A DNA stretch of 64,000 nt, taken from positions 434,001 to 498,000 of the forward strand of contig NZ_JAAONY010000001.1 of assembly GCF_011602085.1 (NCBI RefSeq), read 5' to 3'. Numbering within the stretch: position 1 is the first letter of the stretch; each line of letters starts with the position of its first letter. This stretch comes from Pseudoteredinibacter isoporae. GTDB taxonomy: Bacteria; Pseudomonadota; Gammaproteobacteria; Pseudomonadales; Cellvibrionaceae. The notes beneath the pieces are model-generated. The model ran no database searches and was not told the DNA's origin. It saw nothing but the letters and a program-made list of their open reading frames with translations. A program made the position numbers and the translations under genes. This document shows positions 42,201-50,686 of the stretch, piece by piece.

Positions 42201-43352
42201 TTATTGTTGTTTTGCTTTAAGCACATCAATGGGCTGAACGGTATCGCCCATATTATTGCCAAAGGCATTGCGCTGGAAAGTGACAACGGCTGCGAGATCA
42301 ACTTCAGAAATTTGATCGCCAAAAGCCGCCATGGCAGGGTTTGTACGGCTACCGTTAATCACGATATCCATATGTTCAGCAAGTGGGCCCGTGGCAATAG
42401 GGCTGCCTTTAATCGCCGGGAAGGTTGGGGGAATACCTTCACCATTGGGCTGGTGGCAAGCAGCACAAACCGTGTTGTACACTTGTTCGCCTTTTGCATA
42501 CAGCTCGTCAAAGGTAAACGTCTGATTTGCCATCGCTTTTAATTTGGCCGCCATTTCACGGCGCTCAGTGATCCACTGATCGTATTCTTCCTGGGGAACC
42601 GCTTTCACTACGATGGGCATAAAGCCATGATCCTTACCGCACAGTTCCGCACACTGTCCCCGGTAAATGCCAGGCTCTTCCACCCGAGTCCAGGCGGCAT
42701 TCATAAAGCCGGGAATCGCATCTTTCTTAACCGCGAGGTCGGGCACCCACCAGGAGTGAATAACATCATTCGCAGTAATCAGAAAACGAACCTTTTTATT
42801 AATGGGAATCACAAGAGGCTCATCCACTTCCAACAGATAGTTGGGGTTCTTCTTTTGCTGGTTTTGAATTTCAGCAACAGGCGTACTCAACAAGGAGAAA
42901 AAGCTGACATCCTGACCGAGGTATTCGTATTTCCACTTCCACTGATAACCGGTAATCACAACATCCATGTCCGCTTCATCAGTGTCATAGATTTGCTTCA
43001 GGGTTGTGGTGGCAGGAATTGCCATAATGATCAAGATGACGAAAGGAATAATCGTCCAGATAATTTCCAGCGTGGTGCTCTCATGGAAATTTTCGGCCTT
43101 GGCCCCTTTGGATTTGCGATGGGCAAGCATGGTGTAAAACATCACACCAAACACCACTACGCCGATGCCTACGCACCACCAGAGGATATTCATGTGCAAG
43201 CCGAAAATATCACGACTGACGGTGGTGACACCTTCAGTCATATTGAGCCCCCATCGCTCAACCTCTTCTTCGGCCATAGACTGCGTCGAAAAGGCGGCCA
43301 AAAAACAGGCGGCCAGCAGCCGGCTTAACAAGCTGCGCGCTTGATATAACAT
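42201..43352 (-). CDS. coxB: Cytochrome c oxidase subunit II with fused cytochrome c domain
   Basis: 383 residues. A signal (LLAACFLAAFSTQSMA) precedes two membrane helices, then the cupredoxin domain with the CuA site: HSWWVPD, then GQCAELCGKDHGFM. After about residue 290 a class I cytochrome c domain follows with CAACH (VYNTVCAACHQPNGEG) and a probable Met ligand in the C-terminal half. This is the caa3-like arrangement, taking electrons from soluble cytochromes such as the c4 encoded at 22.7 kb. A ribosome site CGGAGA lies upstream, with a leader region of about 500 bases. Confidence 0.95.
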   Translation of the reverse strand: MLYQARSLLSRLLAACFLAAFSTQSMAEEEVERWGLNMTEGVTTVSRDIFGLHMNILWWCVGIGVVVFGVMFYTMLAHRKSKGAKAENFHESTTLEIIWTIIPFVILIIMAIPATTTLKQIYDTDEADMDVVITGYQWKWKYEYLGQDVSFFSLLSTPVAEIQNQQKKNPNYLLEVDEPLVIPINKKVRFLITANDVIHSWWVPDLAVKKDAIPGFMNAAWTRVEEPGIYRGQCAELCGKDHGFMPIVVKAVPQEEYDQWITERREMAAKLKAMANQTFTFDELYAKGEQVYNTVCAACHQPNGEGIPPTFPAIKGSPIATGPLAEHMDIVINGSRTNPAMAAFGDQISEVDLAAVVTFQRNAFGNNMGDTVQPIDVLKAKQQ

Positions 43353-43873
43353 TGCTTTTTATCTCCGTGTAGTCTTATACATTTTTATTACTACTTCTGG
43401 AGATGCCTAAATAACGCGGCCCGGCTTTATATCACCGGGAATCGGCACCCCCATTGGTCCGGAGCAGTTGTTATTTCAACTACGACCAACTGGAGAACAA
43501 AGAACTGCATCAGTGTCGGCTATATACACTGTTAGCAACTAAGTGTTGCTTTATGGTTTATTATTTTTACTGCTGCGTGGCGGTTAACTCGCTTTCAATA
43601 AAGCGGACTACATAACTCCCGGCAAAACCCCAAACCGTTGTTTTCCAGAAGGCAGAACCAATGCTGTGCGACAAATCGTCGCAACGACAGCAGCCCTAGA
43701 AGGCCACAGCATCAACACAATGTCAATGTTTGATATTTAATTAATTCCTTTAGAAAAGGCCTTTGATCTCGTTTTGCTATAGCGATCAATTTATATTCGA
43801 CTGCACTAATAATCGTATAATTAACGACATTAATGACTAAATTTCGCACGTTCAAAGTTGTTTGGAGAATTTT
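43353..43873. other. Long divergent intergenic region, coxB / MATE exporter
   Basis: 521 bases without a credible gene; a short minus-strand frame across 43712-43984 runs into the exporter gene and lacks coding character. It contains the cruciform-like element at 43662-43692 and AT-rich stretches at 43560-43575 and 43730-43830 where promoters could lie. I could not define a promoter for the cox operon with confidence. Confidence 0.5.
43662..43692. repeat. Nested inverted repeat upstream of cox operon
   Basis: TGCTG-TGCGAC-AAATC-GTCGCA-ACGA-CAGCA: the inner arms TGCGAC/GTCGCA are a perfect 6-bp dyad, and outer arms TGCTG/CAGCA extend it past an ACGA bulge. It lies about 310 bases upstream of coxB and 180 upstream of the exporter. 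It could be a regulator site or a cruciform; there is no T run. Confidence 0.45.
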
Positions 43874-45199
43874 TTGAGAAATACACTTGCACACCGTAAG
43901 GTTTTTAATCTTGCCATTCCAATGCTGATCTCCAGCATCAGCGTTCCCCTGTTTGGCCTGGTCGATACCGCCATTTTGGGTCATTTGGATACGCCTGATT
44001 ATCTCGCCGCGGTTGCCGTAGGTGCTTCTGTTGTCAGTTTTTTACTCTGGGCTTTTGGCTTTTTGCGGATGGGAACCACCAGTTTGGCAGCGAGGGCTTA
44101 TGGCGCCGGACAACACCCACAGTTAAAGCTGTTGTTCGGACAGTCCAGCTTGCTGGCCCTGGGTATTGGCTTCCTGATTGTGCTGTTTTCCCCCCTGCTG
44201 GTGCCCTTGGCAGTGGCCTTGATGCAAAGTGATCAACAGCTTGGCGAACTCAGCCAGGAGTACATTCAGATTCGACTGCTGGCCGCGCCGGCGGTGCTAT
44301 TGTCCTACGGTATTATCGGCTGGTTTATCGGCCTGCAAAATACCCGCGTTCCTCTATATATGGCGGTCGCCGCGAATGCCGTGAATATCGTTGGAGATGT
44401 AGTCTTTGTTCTGTATTGGGATATGGGAAGCCGAGGTGCAGCCTTGGCCAGCCTACTGGGGGATGCTACCAATCTCATGCTGGGGCTTTATTTCGCATTC
44501 AAACAGCTTAAACAGTTTTCAGACTCACCGTTTTCCTTCGCCCTACTCACTCAGCTTGCCCCCTATAGAGAACTGCTTCAGGTTAATCGGCATTTATTCG
44601 TGCGAACCCTGGTTTTGCTGGGCAGCCTCAGCTTCTTTACAGCCCAGGGCGCAGCGCAGGGCCCGTTGATTTTGGCAGCAAATGCTATTTTGCTTCAGCT
44701 GGTGCACCTCTCATCCTATGCTCTCGACGGATTTGCCCATGCCACAGAGGCGCTGGTTGGCAAAGCCATGGGAGAAAAAAGTCCCGAACTGTTTAAAGAA
44801 GCCTGTCTGAGTACCGGCTTTTGGTCGCTCATTATCGCCGTGTTTATTGTTCTGCTCTTCCACACAGGCCAGACACCCTTAATTCAGCTGTTCAGCGACG
44901 ATCCCATGCTGCAACAACAGGTCATTCATTATTACCCCTGGGTCCTGCTGCTGCCTCTGGTATCGGCCACCTGCTATTTCCTGGATGGGGTCTTTATTGG
45001 AACCGCGCATACTTTTGATATGCAAATCACGATGATTCTGTCCTCATTTGCCGTATTTCTGCCCATTTGGTGGTTGAGTCAGGGATTGGGGAACCACGGC
45101 CTGTGGTTGTCATTTTGTGCCTTCAATGGCGCTAGAGGCGTTTTTTTGGCATTAATGTTCTGTTATCGTCAGCGCTCCAATTGGGGATTAGTCAATTAA
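43874..45199 (+). CDS. MATE-family multidrug/toxin exporter (DinF-like)
   Basis: 441 residues. The probable start is TTG 43874, six bases after TGGAGA; a TTG at 43862 is in frame but overlaps that ribosome site. Twelve helices in two MatE halves; features include FNLAIPMLISSISVPLFGLVDTAILGHL (broken: ISVPLFGLVDTAILGHL), FLRMGTTSLAARAYGAG and, in the second half, SYALDGFAHATEALVGKAMG. The closest recognisable group is DinF/NorM. It exports cationic or organic compounds using a sodium or proton gradient; the substrate is unknown. Confidence 0.88.
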   Translation: MRNTLAHRKVFNLAIPMLISSISVPLFGLVDTAILGHLDTPDYLAAVAVGASVVSFLLWAFGFLRMGTTSLAARAYGAGQHPQLKLLFGQSSLLALGIGFLIVLFSPLLVPLAVALMQSDQQLGELSQEYIQIRLLAAPAVLLSYGIIGWFIGLQNTRVPLYMAVAANAVNIVGDVVFVLYWDMGSRGAALASLLGDATNLMLGLYFAFKQLKQFSDSPFSFALLTQLAPYRELLQVNRHLFVRTLVLLGSLSFFTAQGAAQGPLILAANAILLQLVHLSSYALDGFAHATEALVGKAMGEKSPELFKEACLSTGFWSLIIAVFIVLLFHTGQTPLIQLFSDDPMLQQQVIHYYPWVLLLPLVSATCYFLDGVFIGTAHTFDMQITMILSSFAVFLPIWWLSQGLGNHGLWLSFCAFNGARGVFLALMFCYRQRSNWGLVN

Positions 45200-45367
45200 A
45201 GGGAAATAAAAGACAGCAGCATTGTCTATACTTAACAGTACGCCCTGAGAGCGACCGCGCATTACGCAAGATCAGCCCTATCGTTTGATTTGTTTGAATT
45301 TGAGTCTATGTTTATCTGATTGAGATGACATCGTCAGCAGCAAGATTTACGAAAAGAACTACTGATA

Positions 45368-46021
45368 ATGAATGACGAACTGGTTCCACTATCCGAGCTA
45401 AGGCAGGCGATTGATATTGCCCTCAGCGAGAGTATGAACGATGTTAGCTTGCATCGTTTTCTCGCTAGCCGAGCAAAAACGATGCATCGCAGCATCGGCT
45501 TTGCGGATGGTGACCAGGTAGAGCTACTGCAACAGTTTGTTCATCGTTATATCCAACAAGTCCCCGAGGTACTCGATCACTTCCATAAAATTTCCGTCGC
45601 AGCGGGCGTTGAAGATGAACTCGAAGCGTTTTTGAATATCGCCATTGATTATTTTTTGCAGCCTCTGGAAATCACCGCAAGTCATCGGGGTTTGCTGAAA
45701 ATTATGGATGCTGCGTATCTCACCCATCGCCTGATTGAAGAAGTGAATGACCGATTTCTTTCAAACGCTGGTGTTTCGATATCGCCAATTGATAATACTG
45801 AAGACAATGTTGTGATGCATTTTCTGATCGGCGAAACCCTGGCCAATGAACTCGACCTGGCCGTGCATTATTCAGTGGAAATGCTTATCAGCCAGGACGC
45901 TCTGTTCAGCAAACATTCCCTGATGCTGTATGTTGACGCTCAAAAATACAACCAAAACAACGCTCAGGAAAACGAGACATCAAAAACGGAAAATTCCGTT
46001 CACCTGGCCTTGCAGCGTTAA
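45368..46021 (+). CDS. Conserved-looking helical cytoplasmic protein, function unknown
   Basis: 217 residues, no signal peptide, no membrane helix. Mostly helical and acidic: HRFLASRAKTMHRSIGF, then a stretch HRYIQQVPEVLDHFHKIS, then IAIDYFLQPLEITASHRGLLKIMDAAYLTHRLIEEVNDRF (broken: LKIMDAAYLTHRLIEEVNDR). The C-terminus is polar (Asn/Glu/Thr) and looks disordered. Several His and Asp/Glu residues could bind metal but there is no standard motif. I do not recognise the family. It is a single gene, convergent with yheV-prlC. Confidence 0.7.
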   Translation: MNDELVPLSELRQAIDIALSESMNDVSLHRFLASRAKTMHRSIGFADGDQVELLQQFVHRYIQQVPEVLDHFHKISVAAGVEDELEAFLNIAIDYFLQPLEITASHRGLLKIMDAAYLTHRLIEEVNDRFLSNAGVSISPIDNTEDNVVMHFLIGETLANELDLAVHYSVEMLISQDALFSKHSLMLYVDAQKYNQNNAQENETSKTENSVHLALQR

Positions 46022-46040
46022 TCCAAACGGTTAACAACTC

Positions 46041-46277
46041 TTAGTGTTTTTTACCCAGAGGTTCAATCTGAATCACCTGGAGTTGATCCTGCTTTTCCTC
46101 TTCGGTCACATTGACTCGAGTTTCCAACTCACGGGTTTGAGTTTGAAAGTTCATTTTGTCTTTATAGCCACAGGACACGCACTCACGCCAATCGTTATCG
46201 TCTTTCTTGTACATCACGATTTTGTCCATCTTGGAACACTTTGGGCAAACTGCACCGGCAATAAATCGCTTATTCAT
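46041..46277 (-). CDS. yheV: YheV-family zinc-ribbon protein
   Basis: 78 residues. Two CxxC knuckles, VCPKCSKMD and CVSCGYKD, make a zinc ribbon; the tail is polar and acidic. The length and the start MNKRFIAGAVCPKC match the YheV family. It lies 8 bases after the prlC stop on the same strand, an arrangement conserved in many gammaproteobacteria. Biochemical role unknown. Confidence 0.88.
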   Translation of the reverse strand: MNKRFIAGAVCPKCSKMDKIVMYKKDDNDWRECVSCGYKDKMNFQTQTRELETRVNVTEEEKQDQLQVIQIEPLGKKH

Positions 46278-46285
46278 AACGACTC

Positions 46286-48337
46286 CTAAGCCATGCCGTT
46301 GTGGCGTAACAAGGCTGAACTGCTTGGCGCACGGCCGCGAAAGCGCTCGTACAAATCAGCAATGTCTTCACTGCCGCCACGACTCAAAATGGTTTCCAGA
46401 AACCACTGTCCGGCTTCTGCACTGAAAATCCCCTTCTCTTCAAAATAGGAAAAGGCATCGGCCGACAAAACTTCAGCCCATTTATAACTATAGTAACCCG
46501 CTGCGTAACCGCCCGCAAAAATATGAGAAAAACCATTTTGGAATTTATTGAAGGTCGGCGGTTTGATTAGGGCAATTTCATCGCGAACCTTATTCAACAC
46601 GGCTTGCGGATCTTCAGGTGAGTTCGCCTGATAATCCTTGTGTAACAGAAAATCGAACAGAGCGAACTCTATCTGGCGCAGCATTTGCAAACCCGCCTGG
46701 AAGTTTTTCGCCGCCAGTAACTTGTCCAACATATCCTGGGGCAAACTTTCTCCGGTTTCATAATGGGAAGAAATCATCGCAATGGATTCCGCCTGCCAAC
46801 ACCAGTTTTCCAGAAACTGACTGGGCAGTTCCACAGCATCCCAAGGCACACCGTTAATACCACTGACCGCAGCAACATCAATCTCCGTCAGCATATGATG
46901 CAGGCCATGACCAAACTCGTGGAATAAAGTCGTCACTTCATCGTGGCTGAGCAAGGCCGGCTTATCACCAACTGGCGCGGTAAAGTTACACACCAGATAA
47001 GCAACCGGAAGCTGAAGCCCATTTTCTGTTTGACGACGCACACGGCATTCATCCATCCAGGCGCCGCCGCGTTTGTGTTCCCTGGCATAGAGATCCAGAT
47101 AAAAACGAGCCAATACCTGACCGGATTTTTCAATACGGAAAAACTTCACATCCTCATGCCAGAGATCGGCATCCGGCTCTTCAAAGATCTCTATATCAAA
47201 GAGCTTATGGACAATATCAAACAACCCCTTGATCACCACAGGTGCCGGGAAATATGGCCTCAAAGCTTCATCGGATACATCGAACTTTTCCTGTTTAAGC
47301 TTTTCGCCGTAGTAGTTTAAATCCCAGGCCTGCAGCTCGCCCTGTAAACCCTGTTCAGCGGCAAATTCCTGCAACTCCTTCAAATCCTGCTCGGCCACCT
47401 TGCGGCTGCTGCTGGCCAGCTCTCGCAGAAAATCCACCACTTCATCCGTCTGCTTGGCCATCTTTCTGGCGATGGACAGCTCAGCGTAGTTACTAAAGCC
47501 CAGCAATTCGGCCAATTGATGACGTAGCTGTAGGGTCTCTGCAATCAGAGGGGCGTTATCCCAAGGGCCTTCTTCATCGTTCAAGCGAACCGTGTTTTCA
47601 CTGGCTCGGCTAACGTAAGCTCGGTACAGGGTTTCACGCAAATCACGGCGATCCGCATATTGCATTACGCTCAGATAGGACGGAATATCCAGCGTTAATA
47701 CAAACCCCGAAAGAGATTTTGTTTCCGCACTTTGCTTCGCGATATCACGCTGCATCTGCGGCAAGCCTACCAGCATGGCCTCGTCTTCAGTATGGAAGTA
47801 CCAAGCCTGGTTTGCATCCATAACATTGTTGGAGAACTGGGTACTCAATTCAGAGAGGCGGGATTTGATTTCCCCGAAGCGAGCCTTATCTTGTTTCGAT
47901 AAACTCACACCGGCCAATTTAAAATCCCTCAAGGCCTGCTCGATGGTGCTCTTTTGCGCGGCGCTGAGCTGTTCGTATTGTTCACCCTCAGCCAGCTGCT
48001 GATAAGCGTTGAACAGCGCTTCATTTTGGCCCAGACCGGTGCTGTACTCTGTCAGTTTACCGATGCAGGCCTGGTAAGCCTCGCGCAAGCCATCGTTATT
48101 CACCACGGAATGCATATGGCTCACTGGAGACCAGGCTTTGGAGAGGCGATCAGAACGCGCTTCCAAGGGCTCCACAAGAGAACTCCAGCTGGGCTGGTCC
48201 CCGAGGTGATTCAGCTGCGCTTCCAGTTCAGACTTGGATTGATCAATCAGCGAGCTGATCGCGGTCTCGATATGCTCATTCTCAATTTTGGAAAACGGTG
48301 GCAAGAGATTGTCTTGCAACAGGGGATTGGAATTCAT
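46286..48337 (-). CDS. prlC: Oligopeptidase A (M3 metallopeptidase)
   Basis: 683 residues, the standard length. The zinc-binding active site HEFGHGLHHML is in FHEFGHGLHHM and the third ligand is the Glu about 25-30 residues later (VELPSQFLENW). The N-terminal helical region MNSNPLLQDNLLPPFSKIE is typical. It degrades short peptides, including cleaved signal peptides, in the cytoplasm. It is co-transcribed with yheV. Confidence 0.96.
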   Translation of the reverse strand: MNSNPLLQDNLLPPFSKIENEHIETAISSLIDQSKSELEAQLNHLGDQPSWSSLVEPLEARSDRLSKAWSPVSHMHSVVNNDGLREAYQACIGKLTEYSTGLGQNEALFNAYQQLAEGEQYEQLSAAQKSTIEQALRDFKLAGVSLSKQDKARFGEIKSRLSELSTQFSNNVMDANQAWYFHTEDEAMLVGLPQMQRDIAKQSAETKSLSGFVLTLDIPSYLSVMQYADRRDLRETLYRAYVSRASENTVRLNDEEGPWDNAPLIAETLQLRHQLAELLGFSNYAELSIARKMAKQTDEVVDFLRELASSSRKVAEQDLKELQEFAAEQGLQGELQAWDLNYYGEKLKQEKFDVSDEALRPYFPAPVVIKGLFDIVHKLFDIEIFEEPDADLWHEDVKFFRIEKSGQVLARFYLDLYAREHKRGGAWMDECRVRRQTENGLQLPVAYLVCNFTAPVGDKPALLSHDEVTTLFHEFGHGLHHMLTEIDVAAVSGINGVPWDAVELPSQFLENWCWQAESIAMISSHYETGESLPQDMLDKLLAAKNFQAGLQMLRQIEFALFDFLLHKDYQANSPEDPQAVLNKVRDEIALIKPPTFNKFQNGFSHIFAGGYAAGYYSYKWAEVLSADAFSYFEEKGIFSAEAGQWFLETILSRGGSEDIADLYERFRGRAPSSSALLRHNGMA

Positions 48338-48386
48338 GTCTCTGGGGTCTCATCGTGCCGAGGTAATACCCCTATTTTAGCCGAAA

Positions 48387-49412
48387 TCAGTTGGAGAAAT
48401 AAGCCGCCGGGTTAAGTCCTGTCCAACGTTTGAAGGAACGTTTGAAATTGTGCTTATCGTGATAATTCAATTGAGCCGCGATCTGCTCGGTGTTCAGCTG
48501 ACCACTGTGAAGGTAATAAATGGCCTGATGCCGACGAACACTGTCCAGCAACTGCTGGTAACTGCGGCCTTCGGCTTTCAAATAACGCTTAAAGGTTGCC
48601 ACACTCATGTCGAAATATTCGGCCAGTTGTTCCAGGCTCGGAGGATGCGTAATGTGCGCCTGCAATCGGTCATAAACCGCTAATGCCAAACTGCGGTGTG
48701 GTGTCCGCTCATGCTCCATGAAACTCAATTCACAAGCTTCAAAGGCCATGTCAAACTGCGCTCGCGAACCCCGTGGCAATACTTGGTGCAAACTATCTCT
48801 TGGAATCACAATGGCATTAATATGGGCACCGAAGTGTGGGCGAGTCCCGTAGTGAACAAGATATTGTTCTCGATAAGCCGGTGCTTTGAACGCATGCAGA
48901 TATTGCCAACTGCTGGTATCTGCACCTAACCAGCGACAGAGAGAAAGACAGGCACTGCTCACGGCCTCAAGTAAAAAATCATGCTGATAATCGTCGACAT
49001 CAGCACTCAACAGTTGAACATATAAATCGCTGTCACTGTAATAGGCGCGAAAATCGATCAGGGGTAACGCCAACTGAGCATAAGCCAGCAGCAATTCAAA
49101 TACGTCCTGAACCGTTGGCGATGCCAGTACAGCACGACTGAACTGCGGATGATTGCCCGGCAATAAATACTGCCCCAATAAAAAACTGCAATCATCCACC
49201 GGAAAATATCGTCGAGCATTTTGGTACAGCAGAAGCAGCTGTCGGGGCGAAATGGTTTGTTCCCGTTGTTCAATGTCCAGGGCGAAGATACCGGTTCCAC
49301 GCAGCAGTTTGTCAAGGTGAACAGAACGACTCTGGGCCAACTCGAACATGCCCAGAAGTTGCTCCTGGGCAACAATGGTTTTTTCACTCAATGTCGAATA
49401 CGCCGTGCTCAT
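48387..49412 (-). CDS. AraC-family transcriptional regulator
   Basis: 341 residues. The N-terminal part (about 20-210) is the Arabinose_bd type ligand domain (DDCSFLLGQYLLPGNHPQFS, FRAYYSDSDLYVQLLS). The C-terminal double helix-turn-helix (about 240-340) has LEQLAEYFDMSVATFKRYLKAEG and the signature LNTEQIAAQLNYHDKHNFKRSFKRWTGLNPAAY (broken: FKRSFKRWTGLNPAAY). Its ATG shares a base with the stop of the GGDEF gene (TGATG), so the two are translationally coupled. The gene it controls is unknown. Confidence 0.92.
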   Translation of the reverse strand: MSTAYSTLSEKTIVAQEQLLGMFELAQSRSVHLDKLLRGTGIFALDIEQREQTISPRQLLLLYQNARRYFPVDDCSFLLGQYLLPGNHPQFSRAVLASPTVQDVFELLLAYAQLALPLIDFRAYYSDSDLYVQLLSADVDDYQHDFLLEAVSSACLSLCRWLGADTSSWQYLHAFKAPAYREQYLVHYGTRPHFGAHINAIVIPRDSLHQVLPRGSRAQFDMAFEACELSFMEHERTPHRSLALAVYDRLQAHITHPPSLEQLAEYFDMSVATFKRYLKAEGRSYQQLLDSVRRHQAIYYLHSGQLNTEQIAAQLNYHDKHNFKRSFKRWTGLNPAAYFSN

Positions 49413-50350
49413 CAGGCCACCTTGAGAACTCGCGCTTCTTTCGCTTTCGCCAGACGATAGTTAGCCCGACTGAGCAATTGCTCAACAGGATCTTTTTCAT
49501 CGAGCTGCACATCAAGACCATCGGTGGCCACACCGGTACTCACCGTATGAAATTGGGCCAGATCACTGTTGCGGGCACGAAACGCAAAATGGCGGCAGAC
49601 ATCTTCCAACTGTCGGGCCATTAATTCGGCCATGGTTTGGCAGGTCGCAGGCAATACAATCGCAAAACGATCGCCGGCATACCGACAAAGCAGATCCCGA
49701 CGACGTATATTCAAAAGCAAAAGCTCGGTCAGCTCGCGCAGTAGGCGATCGCCCTCTCCCATGCCGAGATTGCGATTGATTTCCCGAAATTTATCGATAT
49801 CAAGCATCAGTACCGATGTCGGCAAACCCTCCGCTCGCGCCACGGTCAATTCAGTTTCCAGTTGCTGGCTCAGATACTGTGCATCAGCAAGCCCTGTGAC
49901 TTTGTCCAGTCGGCGATGATCACGCAAACGTCGTTCGCGTTTGCGCAATTGTTCATTCAATGCCTGCTGCTCGTGATACCAGTACAAAAGCCCGATACTC
50001 ATCAGCAGCATACCAATAGGCATCGGAATGGATTCCACTGCGTGATTCCATACGGTAGCTTCCGGCAGACGCACAACCTCATCGAGTAGGTCCTGACCGC
50101 TGGCAATCAGGAAACAGGCAAAACCCCAAAACAGCAAACGGGTTACCGGACCATCCGGACGGGTCGCCAGCAGCACTATCAACCATACCAGGCACAGCCA
50201 GACGGCACCGCCTTCACCGGCAATATCCAACCAATCAATTTCCTGCCAGCTTTTGCTGTCACCCAAGGCCAAGGTGCTCAAGATCTGGACATTTAATAGA
50301 ACAAAAATCAGCGCCAACTTGCGGCCATGATTTTTTAACTGTTGAAACAT
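49412..50350 (-). CDS. Membrane GGDEF-domain protein with degenerate AGDRF motif
   Basis: 312 residues. Three or four hydrophobic helices (about 10-30, 48-64, 70-84 and 108-122), a short coiled coil (NEQLRKRERRLRDHR), then a GGDEF domain starting LDKVTGLADAQYLSQ. The inhibitory RxxD (RRRD) is kept five residues ahead of the active site, but the active site reads AGDRF instead of GGDEF: the catalytic-loop Glu is Arg. It may be a poor or inactive cyclase that still binds c-di-GMP at the I-site. A Pho-box-like site 42 bases upstream suggests phosphate-starvation control. Confidence 0.85.
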   Translation of the reverse strand: MFQQLKNHGRKLALIFVLLNVQILSTLALGDSKSWQEIDWLDIAGEGGAVWLCLVWLIVLLATRPDGPVTRLLFWGFACFLIASGQDLLDEVVRLPEATVWNHAVESIPMPIGMLLMSIGLLYWYHEQQALNEQLRKRERRLRDHRRLDKVTGLADAQYLSQQLETELTVARAEGLPTSVLMLDIDKFREINRNLGMGEGDRLLRELTELLLLNIRRRDLLCRYAGDRFAIVLPATCQTMAELMARQLEDVCRHFAFRARNSDLAQFHTVSTGVATDGLDVQLDEKDPVEQLLSRANYRLAKAKEARVLKVA

Positions 50351-50391
50351 ACACGCCCCTTCTTAATATCCACCCAATAAAGCAGGCCAGC

Positions 50392-50409
50392 GTGACACAT
50401 TTATGACAA
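50392..50409 (-). promoter_or_regulatory. Pho box upstream of GGDEF/AraC operon
   Basis: Minus strand TTGTCAT-AAAT-GTGTCAC fits the PhoB consensus CTGTCAT-A(A/T)A(A/T)-CTGT(C/A)A(C/T) except at the first base of each half. A TTTATT that could serve as -10 lies 10 bases downstream, the spacing used at PhoB-activated promoters. Confidence 0.7.
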
Positions 50410-50600
50410 ACCCAAACGCATACCACGAAGCGCTCGGCCGATCAGCTCAATGCTTTTATAAAAAACACTCTGAATTTTGGGTTTTCTCTTCACGCTTTAA
50501 ACAATATCAATGCCTTCGCCCAGGCATCAGGGGGTCTGAAAAGCTCAAGTTGCAGCGTTTTTAAACGCTTATGCCCACATTCTTTTAGCCATCGCTGCCA

Positions 50601-50629
50601 TTGACACACAGGCGTCACCTATCTGTCAC
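50601..50629 (+). promoter_or_regulatory. Pho box upstream of TonB receptor-phytase genes
   Basis: Three heptamers spaced exactly 11 bases: TTGACAC (50601), GCGTCAC (50612) and CTGTCAC (50623), the last perfect. PhoB binds such 11-bp direct repeats. It lies 58 bases before the receptor ATG, ahead of a phytase, a classic phosphate-scavenging function. Confidence 0.7.
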
Positions 50630-50686
50630 ATAGTCTTCCTACCGTTCGCTCCATAGCCTTCGGGAACACGTTCAAGGGGAGCCATC

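Larger units (their letters stand above)
50351..50686. other. Divergent intergenic region with two Pho-box-like sites
   Basis: 336 bases between the GGDEF/AraC operon and the TonB receptor-phytase genes. No open frame of note. It carries a PhoB-type site facing each side (50392-50409 on the minus strand, 50601-50629 on the plus strand), which suggests two divergent PhoB-activated promoters. Confidence 0.65.

Noticed and set aside
42627-43328. A 233-codon open frame antisense to coxB
   Set aside because: Fully inside coxB, with composition expected from reading the opposite strand.
43712-43984. A 90-codon minus-strand frame in the cox/MATE gap
   Set aside because: Half of it lies in the MATE gene, the sequence is low in coding character, and it lacks a good start site.
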